Source: Trichomonas vaginalis G3 (lineage: Eukaryota > Parabasalia > Trichomonadida > Trichomonadidae). Taken from it: 64,000 nucleotides of DNA. Made by a program: the position numbers and the translations under genes. Positions 48,611 to 59,239 of this stretch are shown here, piece by piece; positions within the stretch are counted from its first letter, which is position 1; the number at the start of each line of letters is the position of its first letter. Where the stretch lies: contig NC_067206.1 of the NCBI RefSeq assembly GCF_026262505.1, positions 6,538,879 to 6,602,878 of the forward strand. The letters run 5' to 3'. The notes below the pieces were generated by a model that saw only the letters and a list, made by a program, of their open reading frames with translations, did not search any database and was not told the DNA's origin.

Positions 48611-49387
48611 ATGTTTGCGTTTGCAGTTCTAGCATCGTCTAGAGTTCCACGCTACCCAGTTCGTCCAGTAGCGCCAGTCTTCCGCATCCCAAGACCATTC
48701 CCAAGACCAGTTCCAGTAGCTAAGCTTAACGGAGAAGAGGAAGAAGACCCAGAAAACATTTGGGGCACAATCGCCAAGGAAGTCATCAAGGAGGCTGCTA
48801 AGTCCGCTGCTGCCGATGCCATCTACTCTGGTGCCAAGTGAGGCTACCACAAGGTCTTTGGCCAGGAAGCCGAATCCAATGCTGAAGAAGAACAAGATCC
48901 AGAAAACATTTTACCAATCATTGCTGCTATTGCTGAAGAAGCTGCTTACACAGCTGCTTTCGAAGCTGGAAAGTGGATCGGAAAGAAGTATTTCCACAAG
49001 CAAGAAGCCGAATCTAACGCCGAAGAACAAATTGACCCAGAAAACATCTGGCCAATTGTTGTTGCTATCGCTGAGGAAGTCGCCATTTCTGCTGCTACAG
49101 ATGCTGCTATCGCCGGTGGAAAGTGGGCTTGGCACAAGATCCATGGCCAGAAAGCTGAATCCAACTCTTGGCTCCCAAAGGATTTCAAGTTACCATACAT
49201 CCCATACCGCCCAGTTTACAAGTTAAACTCTGAAGAAGAGGAAGATGATGATAACATTTGGGGCACAGTTGCTAAGGAAATCATCAAGGAGGCTGCTAAG
49301 TGGGGCTATCACAAGGTCTTTGGCCAGGAAGCTGAATCCAACTCCTTCGCACCAAGAGTTGTTAGACCAATCTGGAAATCATACTAA
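48611..49387 (+). pseudogene. Secreted repeat protein with one in-frame TGA
   Basis: Signal-like MFAFAVLASS, then a Pro/Arg-rich segment (RVPRYPVRPVAPVFRIPRP). Four repeats of about 45-60 residues follow: acidic (E)EEEDPENIW, an amphipathic Ala/Ile helix (IAKEVIKEAAK), K-W-x-x-H-K and a Q-E/K-A-E-S-N spacer. A TGA at 48839-48841 interrupts repeat 1 at KSAAADAIYSGAK; repeat 4 has TGG at the equivalent place (AAKWGYHK), so one G-to-A change explains it. The same frame then runs to a TAA at 49385-49387. Codons are rich in C-ending and AAG types, unlike neighbours, suggesting high expression. Family unknown. Confidence 0.6.
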
Positions 49388-49459
49388 ACTAAATAACTTG
49401 CAATTACTTTAATTCAAGTTGATTAAATTTTAATTACAAACAAACAAAAATTTTTTTAA

Positions 49460-50902
49460 TTATTCAATAATAGAATCTTCTTCTTCAGAGGATGATGAAA
49501 GAACAGTCTGCTTTTCTTCTTGGTCTTCATTGATAATGATCTCTTCGTCGCTGGAAGAAAGAAGATTATTGAAATTTATTTCAGGAAATTGCTTTTGCCG
49601 GAGTGGTGAGCGGAACAATGAAGGACTTATAGCGATGCCATCTTTAAATAACTCAGATGGTAGTACTTCGCTATCGCATGTTTCGCAATTTTCTGTTTTA
49701 ACTGCTGAAATATCCTCTGGTACCGGGATTTCTTCAGTTTTCTGAGTATAGTATTTGTCATACTTCCTCCTGGTTTCATCAAGTATTTTTGGAGGAATAA
49801 TTACCGGTTGACTTTCGAAAAAACGACAATCTGGGTCATAGCACCTTTGAACTGCAACTCCACTAGTTAATTTAGCCAAAATATATATTCCATTTGATTT
49901 ATGTTCTCTCCCTATGTTTCTGCAATATCTGCAACCAGAAATTCCGAAAAGGAGTGTATTAAAGCCTTCATTATAATCACATTTTGAAATACTACCAGTA
50001 ATATCAAATGCTTTGAGTATAAAATCTTCAATTCCGAGTCCATCTAATTCTGCTAAACTAATTTGATGAGAACCAGGCATTTCCTTCACATTTGTTATCT
50101 TCTTTTTACCATCATCTGTAGTAACAAGCATGTCTTCATAGCCAATGAGTTCTCTGTCAGGAGTATAAGAAATTAAAGTCGAAATAAAGAAATCTGCGTT
50201 GCTTGTAAGCACAGATGTATCAGATCCGTTCATTGGGATCAATTGCTCTTTGTATGACTTTTTTCTCTTAGAATTCCAGATTAATCTGAAACATCGATTT
50301 TTAGAGTAAACTCCATGATCTACGATTTCAGCATATTCAGGATTTGTTAGTATATTCTCATTAACGAATCTTCTAACATGGAAATTATCATAAAAAGCTT
50401 TAGTTTTAGACTTGATAATCACATGTCTTGAAAACTTCTCGCTTGAGTCAGTTCCGAGTAGTACTACTTCAGTATCGGTAACTCCCCATATCTCTTCAAG
50501 CTTATTTTGACTGAGTTCGATAATTTGTTTCACTAAATCGTCACCGTTAAGTTTTTTCTCAGCATAAAGGAATTCAATATCGTAATATAGGTGACATGGT
50601 TTTAAATATTCGATTACTTCATAAAAATGTCGATCAAATCCCCAACAAAAGTATTCAAATAATTCTTGATAAACTGCAGGGAAGAAAGTTCTTTTACCAT
50701 CATCAGTAGTTTCATAAGAAAAGATTCCCCATGGGCGTTTATCTTGCAAGGGTTTCACGTTTTTGTATAAAGTTGTTGTATTTATGGTTTTCCTTAATTT
50801 TTTGATATAATCTGGTGCAGAAAGCCATAGAAGACGTCCCTTTGCAGCTTGAGAAAGATGAGATTGCCCAGAATAAAAAGATTTTGTGCTAATTTCATTC
50901 AT
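49460..50902 (-). CDS. PRIMPOL: PrimPol (eukaryotic primase-polymerase)
   Basis: 480 residues from the ATG at 50902 (MNEISTKSFYSGQ), which directly follows an initiator-type TCACTTTTT. The catalytic core has HLYYDIEFLYAEK (D-x-E metal site), SSEKFSRHVIIKSK (S-x-H motif) and FRLIWNSKRKK. The zinc-binding region reads CRYCRNIGREHKSNGIYILA, then VQRCYDPDCRFF, the C-x-H-C-C pattern of PrimPol. The C-terminus is acidic (SSDEEIIINEDQEEK), like the RPA-binding region. PrimPol reprimes stalled replication forks. Intact, and only 20 bp from the divergent RRM gene. Confidence 0.85.
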   Translation of the reverse strand: MNEISTKSFYSGQSHLSQAAKGRLLWLSAPDYIKKLRKTINTTTLYKNVKPLQDKRPWGIFSYETTDDGKRTFFPAVYQELFEYFCWGFDRHFYEVIEYLKPCHLYYDIEFLYAEKKLNGDDLVKQIIELSQNKLEEIWGVTDTEVVLLGTDSSEKFSRHVIIKSKTKAFYDNFHVRRFVNENILTNPEYAEIVDHGVYSKNRCFRLIWNSKRKKSYKEQLIPMNGSDTSVLTSNADFFISTLISYTPDRELIGYEDMLVTTDDGKKKITNVKEMPGSHQISLAELDGLGIEDFILKAFDITGSISKCDYNEGFNTLLFGISGCRYCRNIGREHKSNGIYILAKLTSGVAVQRCYDPDCRFFESQPVIIPPKILDETRRKYDKYYTQKTEEIPVPEDISAVKTENCETCDSEVLPSELFKDGIAISPSLFRSPLRQKQFPEINFNNLLSSSDEEIIINEDQEEKQTVLSSSSEEEDSIIE

Positions 50903-50922
50903 TCTAAAAAGTGACAATCTCA
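50903..50922. promoter_or_regulatory. 20-bp bidirectional promoter of PrimPol and RRM genes
   Basis: The gap between the ATGs at 50902 (minus) and 50923 (plus) is only 20 bp and holds CTAAAAAGTGACAATCTCA. The minus strand shows TCACTTTTT; the plus-strand initiator candidate TCATTCATT lies inside the first PrimPol codons. Confidence 0.5.
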
Positions 50923-51315
50923 ATGAGTGAATCTTTTCTCAGACTAAAGAAGATTTACGAAAAATGCGCAGAAGTAGAACTCAGGAGATCAACACACGTA
51001 AATCAGCACCCGTACGAGATATTTGAAGATGAAGAAGAACTAGAAAAAGATTTAAAACCAAATTTCATTATATTTCAAGCGCGTGGAATGAATAACGAAA
51101 GCTATTGCCGTGTAATAGAAAACATGTTTTCACTATATGGTGATGTTAAACAAGTTATTTATGATTCTCGATTTGAAAATTACTTTTTCGTCGAATTTGA
51201 AAATGAAGAAGGCGTTCTTGAAGCAAGAGATTTCGCGAAAAGAAATAGAATTGCTATCCAAGGAACCCCAGTCAAGATTCATTTAGTACGATCAAAACCT
51301 GCTCAAAGATCATAG
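50923..51315 (+). CDS. RRM-domain RNA-binding protein
   Basis: 130 residues from the ATG at 50923 (MSESFLRLKKIYEKCAE); an upstream GTG start is not needed. One RRM at about 46-123: NFIIFQARGMNNESYCRVIE (RNP2-like start), then FENYFFVEFENEEGVLEARD (RNP1-like), then PVKIHLVRS. Small single-RRM proteins usually act in RNA processing. Intact; shares its promoter with PrimPol. Confidence 0.7.
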   Translation: MSESFLRLKKIYEKCAEVELRRSTHVNQHPYEIFEDEEELEKDLKPNFIIFQARGMNNESYCRVIENMFSLYGDVKQVIYDSRFENYFFVEFENEEGVLEARDFAKRNRIAIQGTPVKIHLVRSKPAQRS

Positions 51316-51537
51316 AATGTAACTCTATGATACGAAAAAAATACACACACCACTAAGTTTTTTACAAAAGATTTCCAAAAATTATATTTATGGAAGAGAA
51401 TACTTATTAACATGTATTTATTGTTTTGTACATCTTCTAATTCTATTTTACTATAGATTTGTTTAAATAAATTATAATAAATTAAATTACATTTTTTATT
51501 TTGTTTTAATTTTAAAAATAAAAACCGCATTGATGCC

Positions 51538-52296
51538 ATGAACATACTATGTTCCTTTTTGAATCAGTTATTCATAATTTCTTTTTGTTTCATGGAGAGA
51601 TGTTACAAAGAGATCTTTCGGTCCATTTTTACAAAAAATACATCAGCAAAGATGATCCCAGATAACGAATCTTTATATTCTTTTATTGAATGCTATCAAT
51701 TACAACTTTCTGACTGTACCCAAATTTTAAATTTTCTCAATCAAGGATTAGACATCGATAATGATCTCATAATAGCTATTACATCAAAACCAACCATGAA
51801 ATTAATCATGACAAAGTTCCCTAATATATATTCATTTAAAAAGATAACAACAAATTATCTAACTTCAAAGGCAAATACTATCATTTCATATTGTTCAGTT
51901 ATGTCTTCTATATTATCTAAAATTGGTCAGTCAAGACAAGATTTAGAACAGACAGCAAATGCAATACAAGATAGTATTATTTCGTACATGAAATTATCAC
52001 ATACGAATACTAACATAACAATCTGTAAATTCCAAAACTATGAAATTGACCCTGATTTATCTATTTATCTTGATAAAGAAAAATTATTAGAAAACAATCA
52101 AAACATCAGCAAAGAAATTGAACAGAAAAAATTTAGTTCTCATGTTTGTTGTTTGTGCAATGAATATCCTGCTATTTCATACGTTACACCATGCAATCAT
52201 TCTTTTTTGTGTATGAATTGTTTGCAAGAAGCGTTTTCTTCAAATAATATCTGGAAATGTTATATATGTGGGAAGAAAATTGAAGAAGTTAAATAA
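51538..52296 (+). CDS. C-terminal RING-finger protein
   Basis: 252 residues from the ATG at 51538; a second start at 51592 (MERCYKEIFRSIF) is possible. The N-terminal two thirds are helical (YSFIECYQLQLSDCTQIL), similar in style to N-terminal parts of trichomonad ankyrin-type proteins. The C-terminus holds a C3HC4-type RING: CCLCNEYPAISYVTPCNHSF, LCMNCLQEAF, KCYICGKKI. RING proteins are usually E3 ubiquitin ligases. Intact. Confidence 0.7.
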   Translation: MNILCSFLNQLFIISFCFMERCYKEIFRSIFTKNTSAKMIPDNESLYSFIECYQLQLSDCTQILNFLNQGLDIDNDLIIAITSKPTMKLIMTKFPNIYSFKKITTNYLTSKANTIISYCSVMSSILSKIGQSRQDLEQTANAIQDSIISYMKLSHTNTNITICKFQNYEIDPDLSIYLDKEKLLENNQNISKEIEQKKFSSHVCCLCNEYPAISYVTPCNHSFLCMNCLQEAFSSNNIWKCYICGKKIEEVK

Positions 52297-52610
52297 TTAT
52301 CTCCTTCAAAATAACTTATATGCTTTCATTCAAGGAAGTAAGGATCCCATTTAGCTGATAGTGCCAATTTTATCGCACTATTTATCATCTTCTTGTGCTC
52401 GATTTTGATTATACAATTTGTTACTTATTGAAGAAGCAAGAAGTATGCATCATATATCTCGAGATCAAGGTAATTAACGTACCAACTTCATAATGATTTA
52501 GGATATGAATACAAAAATAATCCAAAATTTTTATAGATCTAAGAAATTGTATTTAAAAATATTTTGTATAAAACAATTGTTTTCTATTAAATCATTTTGT
52601 TAATATCACT

Positions 52611-52620
52611 TCATTTTTTT
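52611..52620 (+). promoter_or_regulatory. Host initiator-type element
   Basis: TCATTTTTTT 14 nt before the gap leading to the ATG at 52635, matching the host initiator pattern. Confidence 0.5.
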
Positions 52621-52634
52621 TTAAATTACCAACA

Positions 52635-55600
52635 ATGGAGAAGATTTCAGATATTGAAATTCCAGAAGATCTGAAAGATTTAGACTGTTTTCAACAAACG
52701 CTTCTCGGATACGATTCAAATAACGCAGAACAACTCAAAATCATTATTGATTTCTTCGAAAAATATCCATTGATATCTTCATATGAGTTAGATCTATCAT
52801 TTTATCTCCGACCTAACAAAATTTTCCATTACATTCATCTCCTTGAACAACTTCCCAAATTAAATCTTTTGTTTTTTCTAAAAAAATACGAATTATCATC
52901 AACAGTTAAGCATTTAATTGCAGAGCATTCCCAAGATAAAAGGCTTCAAGTATTTATTACTCATAATTCGACAACAAATCAAATAGTATTACCTTCAATA
53001 ATAGAAAAAGCTTACGCTGATCGATCAAGGCTCTCATTCATTAGTTATAACAGTCTTAAAATATTAATTGAAGACGATCTCGATTCATATTTAAACTTAT
53101 ATGAAAATAAAGGAACTGCATTTTTAATATCTCTATTTGGTACAAATATTAATGCAATTCAGGCCGCTGCTCTGTTTGGAAGTGTCAAAATTTTCAAATA
53201 TCTTTCACTCAACTCCCAACTGAACAATGATATCGGAAAATATCTTCTTATGGGTGGAAATAAAGAAATCTTTAGAATTTGTCAATCAATCAACATAGAT
53301 TTTTCCCAAATTTTACAATTTGCGTATGCATTTAGGAATGACGAGCTCTATGACTATTTATCAGATTTTTATCCAGATAACAAAGTTAAGGGCCTCACAG
53401 GAACGATTCGTTGCATTCTATTTGCCAGCCAATTTCCACAAGAAGCTGATATATCACAATTTCTTGTGAATTGTGCGGTGGATGGATATAATTCAATATT
53501 CAATCATATTACAAACATCAAAATTTTATTTGGAGTCATTAATTCAATTTATGATGATAATGTTATCCATAAAATCCTTGAGAACAATACAATTCCTAAT
53601 CTAATTCAATACATTCGCAATATAAACTTGTTATTACAAATTGTTAAGACTGAAAAATTTTATTATGCATTGATAAATGATCCCGAATCAATTAAATTCT
53701 CATATGCTTTTCGGGGTCATAAATCTCAGCTAGTTAATGCTATTAAAGAGTCGCTTGATGAAGATAGATACGTTAAATTAAACGAAATTGCAGCCAAAAA
53801 TGAAATTTTGCTTATTTTCGATCCGGATTTCGCTTTTCAATTTCTATCGTCGGGGAAGTTCACCGACCAATCTACTCTCAATTTTTTGGTTGACAACATT
53901 GATATCTCAAAAATCGATACAGTTGATAAACTCATTAATATTTTCTTTTATTACCAAAAATGGTCAGTATTCTATGAGATAATGAAAAACGAAATTTCCG
54001 ACGAAACCAAATTAAAATTGATGGATTTGTTTTATCCTGAAAATACTAAGAAGGGAGATTTCGATCGTAGCTCTCAACAACTACATAAAATTTGCGAATT
54101 TTTCTTTGCTTCACCAAATGTCAGAAAAATGGCAAAACTGTTGCATATTTTGTATTTTGCCTTTATATTTAATTCATCAACTGTTTATCCAATATATTTC
54201 GAAGATTGTCTCAAAGAGCAAAACATTCCTTTAGCAAAACGTAGTAAGTTGTTAGAAAATATCATAAAAAGTAACGTTTTCCAAAACACAACAATAGTTG
54301 ATGAAACAATTGATTCATTTACGTATATACCTGAACTTTCTCTTTTTTATGAAACAAAAGAATTGAATAAGGAGCAGTTTTTGCGATTATCTCAATTAGC
54401 ATTTTCAAATTCTCCACATTATAAGTTTTTATCTGATGAAAAATACATGAAATATTATGATTTTGATCAAATGCCAATATCTTTCTTTAGAAATTATGGA
54501 ACATTCAATAAAGAAATGATTGATTATTTAGTCAAAGTTGGAAAACTTGAATCATTTGCTCATATTCCTGGTGTCCAAAAATTCATTGATTTTGATCAAT
54601 TTCTTAATCTCAATTTAGATGATAAATTAAAATACTTTGAAAACCATATATTTGAAAAAAGTGAAAGCGAAAGAGTGGAAGAATTCTTCAGAAATAGATC
54701 ACCATTTTTACTTCCTTATTTAATACAAAGAAAATCACAAGTCATTTCAATATTGAATCCAAAAATATTCATAGATTTACTTGATTTCAATCGAATTCTT
54801 ACTGATAATTATTCCTTTTTAATGGAATCAATATATATTAACTGGCCTGATGAAACAATCCCCCAGAATGTTGCCAATTATTTTTTGATGTTTCCACATA
54901 TATCATATAAAATTGTTTCAAATCAAATCGAAAGGATTTCGATTTTTCCTATTTCTCTTCAGATTTTATTCCCATTGATTTGTAATTTATATTCTTCTAA
55001 TGAAATCTTTGAAAGAATGATTACTGAGAACAAAAATAAATACAAAGATTTCTTAATAGATACTATTGACTTTATCAATTTGTGCAATGCTCTGAAAATG
55101 TCAGAAGTTATAAAGTTTGTTGTAGAAAACTACAAACTTGACAAAATTGCTGTTTATTATGGAATCAGTAGATTAATTGTTTACAAAGATTTACCAACAG
55201 TTGAATATCTCATGAAGAAATTTAATTATAACTATGATTATGTTTTACTGAACAAATTAACAATTCCTCAAATGATAGATATTCATATATATGAAAAACA
55301 AATTAAAAAAGAGTTGCCACCATTTGATGTATGTAGTGATTATAATATATTAACTCCTCAAGTGCGTTCAGTACTGAAAAGTATTAATGGTTTTCACTTG
55401 GAAGAATATTTTGTATCTGAATCATTATTCCTGAAATTTCTTAATTGGCTTGACAACGAAAAACTGAATGTTAAAGTTGCTTCTTGCATTTTACTTTATA
55501 CGATTGATCAAAGATTAATCAGCAAAATAGACTTAAGACAAACAATATACAAAGATAAGACTGATGATGAATTTGCTGCGATAATGAAAAAGAATTACCA

Positions 55601-56201
55601 GTTAATTTTTGAAGCATTAAAAAAGCAAAATTTTGACGACTTACAAGCAATTGATGATATTATAAATGGAAAGTCTATTTCTGTTGAAAACTTTACTCCT
55701 TACGACCAGTTTTATCTTTTGGCTTGTATGTATGATAATGTCGATGCAATGAAACAATTGTTAAGCAAAAGAAACTACATGGATGTTGAAATTAATAAAT
55801 ACATGAAGAGTCCAATTATTCTATCAATAATTGATCATAAATTTGAGATTTTCAAGTTATTAGTTAGTAACATTCCTGATCCAATAAATGCAATCTTTAG
55901 AGACATGACTCTTATATATGCTTCTATTAATTATGCATTCCAGCAGGGATTTGATTATTTGCTAGAAAATAATCTTTATAATTTGATTCCAAACAATTAT
56001 TGTGATCCGTTTACAAATGCATTGCGTTTAAACAATCCATATTATGCATTAAAATTGGAAAAGCTGATTGATTTGGAAGCAGAAAAAATAGCTAATCCTG
56101 ATTGTATATCATTAATTAAGCATTTGCATGGTGAAAATGTTGAACTGACTAATATTGGAAGGTTCATTCGCGCATGCGATAATGGTTATGTGATTGAATA
56201 A
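52635..56201 (+). CDS. 1188-residue ankyrin-type (DUF3447-like) repeat protein
   Basis: A very long intact ORF (MEKISDIEIPEDLKD). It is made of helical repeats such as IQAAALFGSVKIFKYLSLNS and MEKMI-type pairs, with motifs A-x-x-F-G-S-V-K-x-F-K-Y-L and L-L-x-Y-x-x, characteristic of the divergent ankyrin-like (DUF3447) proteins abundant in trichomonads. There is no signal peptide or membrane segment. Function unknown; probably protein-protein interaction. Being open over 3.6 kb argues that frame breaks elsewhere are real decay. Confidence 0.7.
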   Translation: MEKISDIEIPEDLKDLDCFQQTLLGYDSNNAEQLKIIIDFFEKYPLISSYELDLSFYLRPNKIFHYIHLLEQLPKLNLLFFLKKYELSSTVKHLIAEHSQDKRLQVFITHNSTTNQIVLPSIIEKAYADRSRLSFISYNSLKILIEDDLDSYLNLYENKGTAFLISLFGTNINAIQAAALFGSVKIFKYLSLNSQLNNDIGKYLLMGGNKEIFRICQSINIDFSQILQFAYAFRNDELYDYLSDFYPDNKVKGLTGTIRCILFASQFPQEADISQFLVNCAVDGYNSIFNHITNIKILFGVINSIYDDNVIHKILENNTIPNLIQYIRNINLLLQIVKTEKFYYALINDPESIKFSYAFRGHKSQLVNAIKESLDEDRYVKLNEIAAKNEILLIFDPDFAFQFLSSGKFTDQSTLNFLVDNIDISKIDTVDKLINIFFYYQKWSVFYEIMKNEISDETKLKLMDLFYPENTKKGDFDRSSQQLHKICEFFFASPNVRKMAKLLHILYFAFIFNSSTVYPIYFEDCLKEQNIPLAKRSKLLENIIKSNVFQNTTIVDETIDSFTYIPELSLFYETKELNKEQFLRLSQLAFSNSPHYKFLSDEKYMKYYDFDQMPISFFRNYGTFNKEMIDYLVKVGKLESFAHIPGVQKFIDFDQFLNLNLDDKLKYFENHIFEKSESERVEEFFRNRSPFLLPYLIQRKSQVISILNPKIFIDLLDFNRILTDNYSFLMESIYINWPDETIPQNVANYFLMFPHISYKIVSNQIERISIFPISLQILFPLICNLYSSNEIFERMITENKNKYKDFLIDTIDFINLCNALKMSEVIKFVVENYKLDKIAVYYGISRLIVYKDLPTVEYLMKKFNYNYDYVLLNKLTIPQMIDIHIYEKQIKKELPPFDVCSDYNILTPQVRSVLKSINGFHLEEYFVSESLFLKFLNWLDNEKLNVKVASCILLYTIDQRLISKIDLRQTIYKDKTDDEFAAIMKKNYQLIFEALKKQNFDDLQAIDDIINGKSISVENFTPYDQFYLLACMYDNVDAMKQLLSKRNYMDVEINKYMKSPIILSIIDHKFEIFKLLVSNIPDPINAIFRDMTLIYASINYAFQQGFDYLLENNLYNLIPNNYCDPFTNALRLNNPYYALKLEKLIDLEAEKIANPDCISLIKHLHGENVELTNIGRFIRACDNGYVIE

Positions 56202-56989
56202 AATTTTTATACAATGTTATTATTTCATATTTGAAAGGACTTGCTCTTTTTCCCTTCTAACTATAATTTACAAGCTGTAATTTCACATGATTTGATTCAT
56301 GAACAAGTTAAAATGAATAATATATCATCACCTATCAAAAAATCAATGCTGTATTTCTTCTATTCAAAAGGAAAAATACTATATCTTTCCATGGGATGCT
56401 GAATATCTGCAAACAATAGATATTTTCAGAAACAAAAATATTCAAACAGACATAATTATACTGATAAATATTTATGCGCTATTACTTGAGCCATTTAATC
56501 AAATTATAGTTGGTGAAGAAGATTATGTTGATGACAAAGAACTAACTTCATTTCATGATATTGAAAGAAGGAATAACATGATGCATATGTCAACGAAAAA
56601 CATATATATATAAATACAGTTCTTCAATATGTATATCTAATTGAAAAGGAGACGGCTATCTATTGTTTTCAAAAGGTGAGGTTTCTACTTCTTCATAATT
56701 CACGCTAAAACAAGTTTTGATATTGACATTTTTATTGCTTGTTAATAGTATTTTATATTAATGTGTGAAAAATATTCAGATTTTTAAATGATTTGTCAAA
56801 TTATGAAAAAATTTATCCAGAAACAACAAATTCATGATAACTACAGCGTTTATGGACATAATAAGTAATATAATCTAAATGTTGGACTTGTTACGACAAA
56901 CAATTTTGAGATCTGTGTAAAACAAGAATATTTTCCCTTTTTTGATCAACGCATATAATACTTAAACATCACGGAATGCACTTAAACAT
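56202..56989. other. Intergenic region with possible gene fragment
   Basis: About 790 bp. An open stretch near 56395-56613 (QTIDIFRNKNIQTDIII) without ATG looks like a remnant of a host repeat protein. Otherwise AT-rich. Confidence 0.35.
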
Positions 56990-57518
56990 TTACATAATGC
57001 ATTGCGTCTCTTCTGTATCTAAAAATAAGTCAACATCTTCATATGGAAATAATATGTGATCGATATTGATTTCTTCGTGCTTATACTCTTGGTTATTCTG
57101 TATAGATGTCATTTCATTGTTTTGGAATTGCTTTTCCGATCTGGATGATTTGGATTTTAAGGAATGAACTTTTTTGTAAAATTTTGCAACCCCACACGAG
57201 AGTTTATTCATTCTATCCTTAATTGATATGTCTGTTTGGAAAGAAAAAAGCAATGGTTTTCCATCGAGGACCAAAAATGGAATATTTTTCAGATAGTAAG
57301 GAATCTTCTTCGGGTGTCCATGGGCTTTTATCCAAGTTTGGAGAAAGATATTTTTGATACCTTTCGCGACATTGCCTTACATTTCGAGTTTTAAATTTCG
57401 CAGCTATAACATGCCAATCATTGTCTCCATACATCTCAACAAGCTTTAGAAGCTTCTCATCTTCTTCTGGAGTAAAAATCGCCCTTGGATGTGACTTTTG
57501 TTTTAACTGTGGCTCCAT
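56990..57518 (-). pseudogene. Myb-like protein, frameshifted in the second repeat
   Basis: ATG 57518 (MEPQLKQKSHPRAIF). Repeat 1: FTPEEDEKLLKLVEMYGDND, then HVIAAKFKTRNVRQCRERYQ. Repeat 2: WTPEEDSLLSEKYSIFGPRW, then FFFPNR, where the frame breaks near 57228. The other frame continues TDISIKDRMNKLS to 56990 (DTEETQCIM). The observed ACAGAC would fit loss of one ACAGA unit from a tandem pair, which is inference. Related in layout to the intact Myb gene at 6336. Confidence 0.7.
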
Positions 57519-58315
57519 TATGCGAAATTGAGAAATATTTCTTGAAATCAAATTGAGTGTGAATTCAAATATTGAGAGAATTTTACATGCGGTTAATTAC
57601 TATTTCCGTTCAAATGTATGAGGAAAACATTATAAAATTAAAAATAGCAATTGATCTTGTTAATCATGCCAATAGTAACATGATGCATTACAAGAAAATA
57701 CATGAACACCTTTTTAAATTTTATTGAATAATCAAGAATTCTATTGACATTAATGATAACCTTATTTCACATAATTGACAATGAATACTCTGCAAAATTT
57801 ATCAATGAATTGAATTTAATTAGAATTTTGCTTCAAAGAAAAAATTTTTAACGATTTGTTTTATTTCATTCTGTCTCTTATTAAACATGACCTTTTCTGA
57901 AATTTATTCGTCATTAGAATCTTTCCACATATATCAAATTCAGAAGATTCCCATGATATAAAGCCAATAGAACTATCAATTGGACATGTAGATCTAAAAC
58001 TCAAAATATTAATAACGCATGCATGCATAATTGTTACCTCTCCCATTATACATTAGGGATATGCATTTGATAAAAAATCTTTGAAAAGGATCAAAATTCA
58101 CCAAACAAGAAGAGCAATTATCTTGGAATCATATACTGGATATAGCATGATAGAAATGAAGCTTGAAATAGTCAAATAGCAGCATAAAATAAGTAAAATA
58201 GATATAATTTATGTTACAAAATCGTTTCATTTCTAAGTACAAGCTATTCTGGTTGATCTAATATCAAATTTATAAAATCAAATAAAAAAAATTTTTTTAT
58301 TGCTGTCAATTTTGA
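57519..58315. other. Intergenic region
   Basis: About 800 bp AT-rich DNA; the open stretch at 57861-58046 (minus) lacks support. Ends in the leader of the 58316 gene. Confidence 0.5.
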
Positions 58316-59053
58316 ATGTTTGAGACTAAGAGAATAGTCAACTTTATTTACAAAGAAATAAAAGAGCGTGAAGAAATTGTTACCCATATCCAATCGATTG
58401 CTCTTTGGCACAAACCAATTGTTTCGGCCATTTCCCTTTTAATTCTCGAAATTATCTTTGCTATCTTCTACTTCATCAAAGCCAGACAAATCACAGTTAT
58501 TCTTTCAATCATTGCTACATTTGCACTTCTCAACATTGCTAGAAATAATTTCCCAGCATTTTTCAATAAAATCTTCTCTTTCCAAATTCCTCAACAAGAA
58601 GAAAATGCATCAAACAGAATAAGATCTCCATCAGAACTTTCAGCGTACTTCACTACATTGTTATCATTCTTCTTTGACGTTGTCGGCTTCATCTTTCTTG
58701 ATCCAGAAGCAACATCAATTATCCGCTTATCAATCAGTGGATTTTTACTCCTCGTATCTACAGTATTCTGCTATTTACTTGGCGATTTCTGGATAATTTA
58801 TATTGTTTTCCACATTTTGTTTGTCATTCCAGGAATTTTACTTCATCCAAAAGTTTACACAATTCTTTTCAGCAATGAAGAAGAACCAGATGGAAATTCA
58901 GCTCAAGTTCCACCAAATCAGATCTTCCCACCTTCTGGTGGCATTAAGACACCACAGACAATCGACATGTCTGAGCATGTTGATACAATAGATACAACTC
59001 TGTCTGAAGCTCCTGAAAAAACAGAAGATGAAGGTAAAATTGAAAACCAATAA
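58316..59053 (+). CDS. ER-shaping-like membrane protein (reticulon/ARL6IP1-type)
   Basis: 245 residues. The N-terminus is charged (MFETKRIVNFIYKEIKERE). A long paired hydrophobic hairpin (about 35-85: PIVSAISLLILEIIFAIFYF, then ITVILSIIATFALLNIA) and a second one (about 115-185: FFFDVVGFIFLD, then LLVSTVFCYLLGDFWIIYIV) are typical of the reticulon homology fold. The C-terminus is acidic and polar (NEEEPDGNSAQVPPN). Reticulon/ARL6IP1-like proteins curve ER tubules. Fit is by topology, not strong motifs. Intact. Confidence 0.55.
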   Translation: MFETKRIVNFIYKEIKEREEIVTHIQSIALWHKPIVSAISLLILEIIFAIFYFIKARQITVILSIIATFALLNIARNNFPAFFNKIFSFQIPQQEENASNRIRSPSELSAYFTTLLSFFFDVVGFIFLDPEATSIIRLSISGFLLLVSTVFCYLLGDFWIIYIVFHILFVIPGILLHPKVYTILFSNEEEPDGNSAQVPPNQIFPPSGGIKTPQTIDMSEHVDTIDTTLSEAPEKTEDEGKIENQ

Positions 59054-59239
59054 ACTATTTGATTGAATTAATATTTTGAATAAACTTCTCTTACATTTTT
59101 TTTGTTTTAAAAAGCAAATAACAATTCGTAATAAATATTCCTCAAAAAATATTATTGAATTTTGAAGAATTCTTTTGGTCAGAAAAGCAAAAAATCAGTT
59201 AAATTTTATTATTTTCTCATAGTTTATAATTCAAACAAA

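Noticed and set aside
44919-49387. Possible TGA recoding (Trp or readthrough) suggested by two in-frame TGAs
   Set aside because: Other genes in the window end in TGA (for example 14737), and the two sites would need different amino acids (Gly and Trp).
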